The notes under the pieces were generated by a model. That model ran no database searches, was not told where the DNA came from, and saw only the letters and a list, made by a program, of their open reading frames with translations. The position numbers and the translations under genes are program-made. A DNA stretch of 14,738 bases from Planctomycetaceae bacterium (GTDB lineage Bacteria; Planctomycetota; Phycisphaerae; Phycisphaerales; SM1A02), in assembly GCA_002737585.1 (NCBI GenBank), contig NSIA01000034.1:1963-16700 (forward strand), given 5' to 3'. Positions 13,640 through 14,738 of the stretch are shown here, piece by piece (within the stretch, counting starts at the first letter, position 1; every line of letters starts with the position of its first letter).

Positions 13640-14738
13640 GATGCACCGTGCCCAAATCAATCACCAGCGGACCATGTCGGTAGTAGTCCACGTTCATGGT
13701 GTCCCGACGAATGAACGTGAATACCAAGCAATTTGCGCGCGTGGAATTGGCATAACCAAAGTCCCCCATATGCGGACCGGCATACGTTCCATTCTCAAAC
13801 TCTTGCGCATGCATATGGAAATGAAACAGCGATGTGTATCCCTGGTCGAAGAGTTCCTGCGGCGCCTCAAAGCGGATGTCACTACCAGTGACGCGCGGGC
13901 GTACCTCAACTACTTCCCATTGCCCAGCATCATTGATCCGCACCACCCCACCGTACTCAGTGCGACGGTCTTGGTGATCGCGGTCGCCAATGTCAAAGAT
14001 GCGCGCTGATACCTTTGGATCATCCAGCATGCTGAGTGCAAGGTTGGAGGCAACCAAGTCAGTCCAATTCACCTCCGCGCGTTGCGTTCCAAGTCGTTCA
14101 CTGCGTTTGCTACCGGTATCCCAACCGGTAAAGTCAGCGCTGTGCTTGCCAGAGTCGCGCAGTGTCAGACGGACCATCAAGTCATCAAACAACTGATCCT
14201 TGGTCTTCTTGAGAAGGTCAGGCGCGTAGCGTTGCGCCGCCATCGCCACCGGAATACCACGCAATTCAAAGTTCACTTTCTGCTCGGAGGGCACTTCACG
14301 CAGCGCCTCGCCGGCCATCTTCCAGTACGCCGGGGAGGCAGACTGCCGCAATTTTCCAAGCCAAATCAGCTCTTCGCGCGTCTCCGGAAGGATTCCCAAG
14401 TCGTCAACAAGTTGCTTGATGTCCCGCAACATGACATCGTCGGGACGCACTGCACTTGAAATCACCAACTCCTTCAAGCGGTCACGCTCGCCGATCCGCA
14501 TCAACAGTTCCCACGTGCGCGCGCGCAACGCAGCCTGCCGCACCGGGCTGGCTTCCATCATCACTGCAAACAGTGCGTCGCCCACCTTGTCGGTTCCGTA
14601 CAGCGCGGCCATCGCTTCATACTCCGGACGCTTGCGATCATCGTTGCCCCACGCCGGCACTCCGCCCGCCCACGAGTTCACCAACACCGTGGTGTAGTCC
14701 TTCATGCCGCGCGCGGCGATCTGTTCCATGATCCATCG
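13632..14738 (-). CDS. Unidentified protein, N-terminus beyond the window, with a possible JAMM/DUF4329-like C-terminal domain
   Basis: I do not recognise this gene. The frame is open to the right edge, with a Met codon at 14729 but readable codons above it, so the true start is probably outside. Residue numbers here count from that Met. Residues about 37-180 look helical and Arg/Leu-rich, with repeated short segments suggestive of helical repeats. The last ~110 residues differ. EYGGVV (Glu258) is followed about 45 residues later by LFHFHMHA (His303, His305, His307) and then GPHMGD (Asp323). It ends in CLVFTFI and GPLVIDLGTV. A Glu, an HxH and a GD at this spacing resemble the JAMM/JAB metallo-isopeptidase core or DUF4329, though the SxxD serine is His320 here. 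No signal peptide can be judged. It ends 22 bases before dapF on the same strand, so it may share its transcript. The domain call is tentative. Confidence 0.65.
   Translation of the reverse strand, partial: RWIMEQIAARGMKDYTTVLVNSWAGGVPAWGNDDRKRPEYEAMAALYGTDKVGDALFAVMMEASPVRQAALRARTWELLMRIGERDRLKELVISSAVRPDDVMLRDIKQLVDDLGILPETREELIWLGKLRQSASPAYWKMAGEALREVPSEQKVNFELRGIPVAMAAQRYAPDLLKKTKDQLFDDLMVRLTLRDSGKHSADFTGWDTGSKRSERLGTQRAEVNWTDLVASNLALSMLDDPKVSARIFDIGDRDHQDRRTEYGGVVRINDAGQWEVVEVRPRVTGSDIRFEAPQELFDQGYTSLFHFHMHAQEFENGTYAGPHMGDFGYANSTRANCLVFTFIRRDTMNVDYYRHGPLVIDLGTVHRP

Noticed and set aside
13610..13660. A 17-residue N-terminal extension of DapF
   Set aside because: It overlaps the upstream gene and translates a 9-base tandem repeat. 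The conserved part begins after 13609.

Overview
The window is about 14.7 kb of GC-rich, tightly packed bacterial chromosome. It holds twelve protein genes and almost no intergenic DNA: the longest gap is about 60 bases. I see no tRNA, rRNA, CRISPR array, insertion sequence or phage gene. The gene set is housekeeping and amino-acid metabolism: GTP cyclohydrolase I, an eukaryote-like alpha2 glycyl-tRNA synthetase, DapF, AstA and AstD. Few genes have a clear Shine-Dalgarno sequence, and there are large secreted or hypothetical proteins of a C25-like and a JAMM-like kind. Together this suggests an environmental, possibly planctomycete-like (Phycisphaerae-type) bacterium. That placement is an impression from protein style, not a demonstrated assignment.

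Layout. (1) 1-3510, minus strand: an S9 prolyl-oligopeptidase-family peptidase, then folE, then a ROK-family sugar kinase cut by the window edge. folE and the ROK gene overlap by four bases. (2) 3511-3563: a 53-base divergent promoter region. (3) 3564-6632, plus strand: glyS, followed immediately and in the same frame by a gene for a lipoprotein that resembles a gingipain-type (C25) peptidase whose catalytic residues appear to be lost. (4) 6645-13609, minus strand: a six-gene run. In transcription order it is dapF, an M20 metallopeptidase, a class III aminotransferase, astA, astD and a family 2 glycosyltransferase. Four-base ATGA overlaps join dapF/M20, M20/aminotransferase and astA/astD. (5) 13632-14738, minus strand: the C-terminal part of a protein I cannot name, with a possible JAMM/DUF4329-like metal-binding end, running off the right edge.

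The most interesting part is region 4. AstA (succinyl transfer to arginine or ornithine), an omega-aminotransferase, AstD (succinylglutamate semialdehyde dehydrogenase) and an M20 amidohydrolase form a chain: acylate, transaminate, oxidise, deacylate. The usual AstB (succinylarginine dihydrolase) and AstE (M14-family desuccinylase) are absent here. The simplest reading is an ornithine-type (or possibly lysine-type) succinyl-transferase catabolic pathway, in which a carboxypeptidase-G2-like M20 enzyme replaces AstE. The placement of dapF at the head of the run is unexplained. It leaves open a link to DAP/lysine metabolism, in which the M20 and aminotransferase genes could be DapE- and DapC-like.
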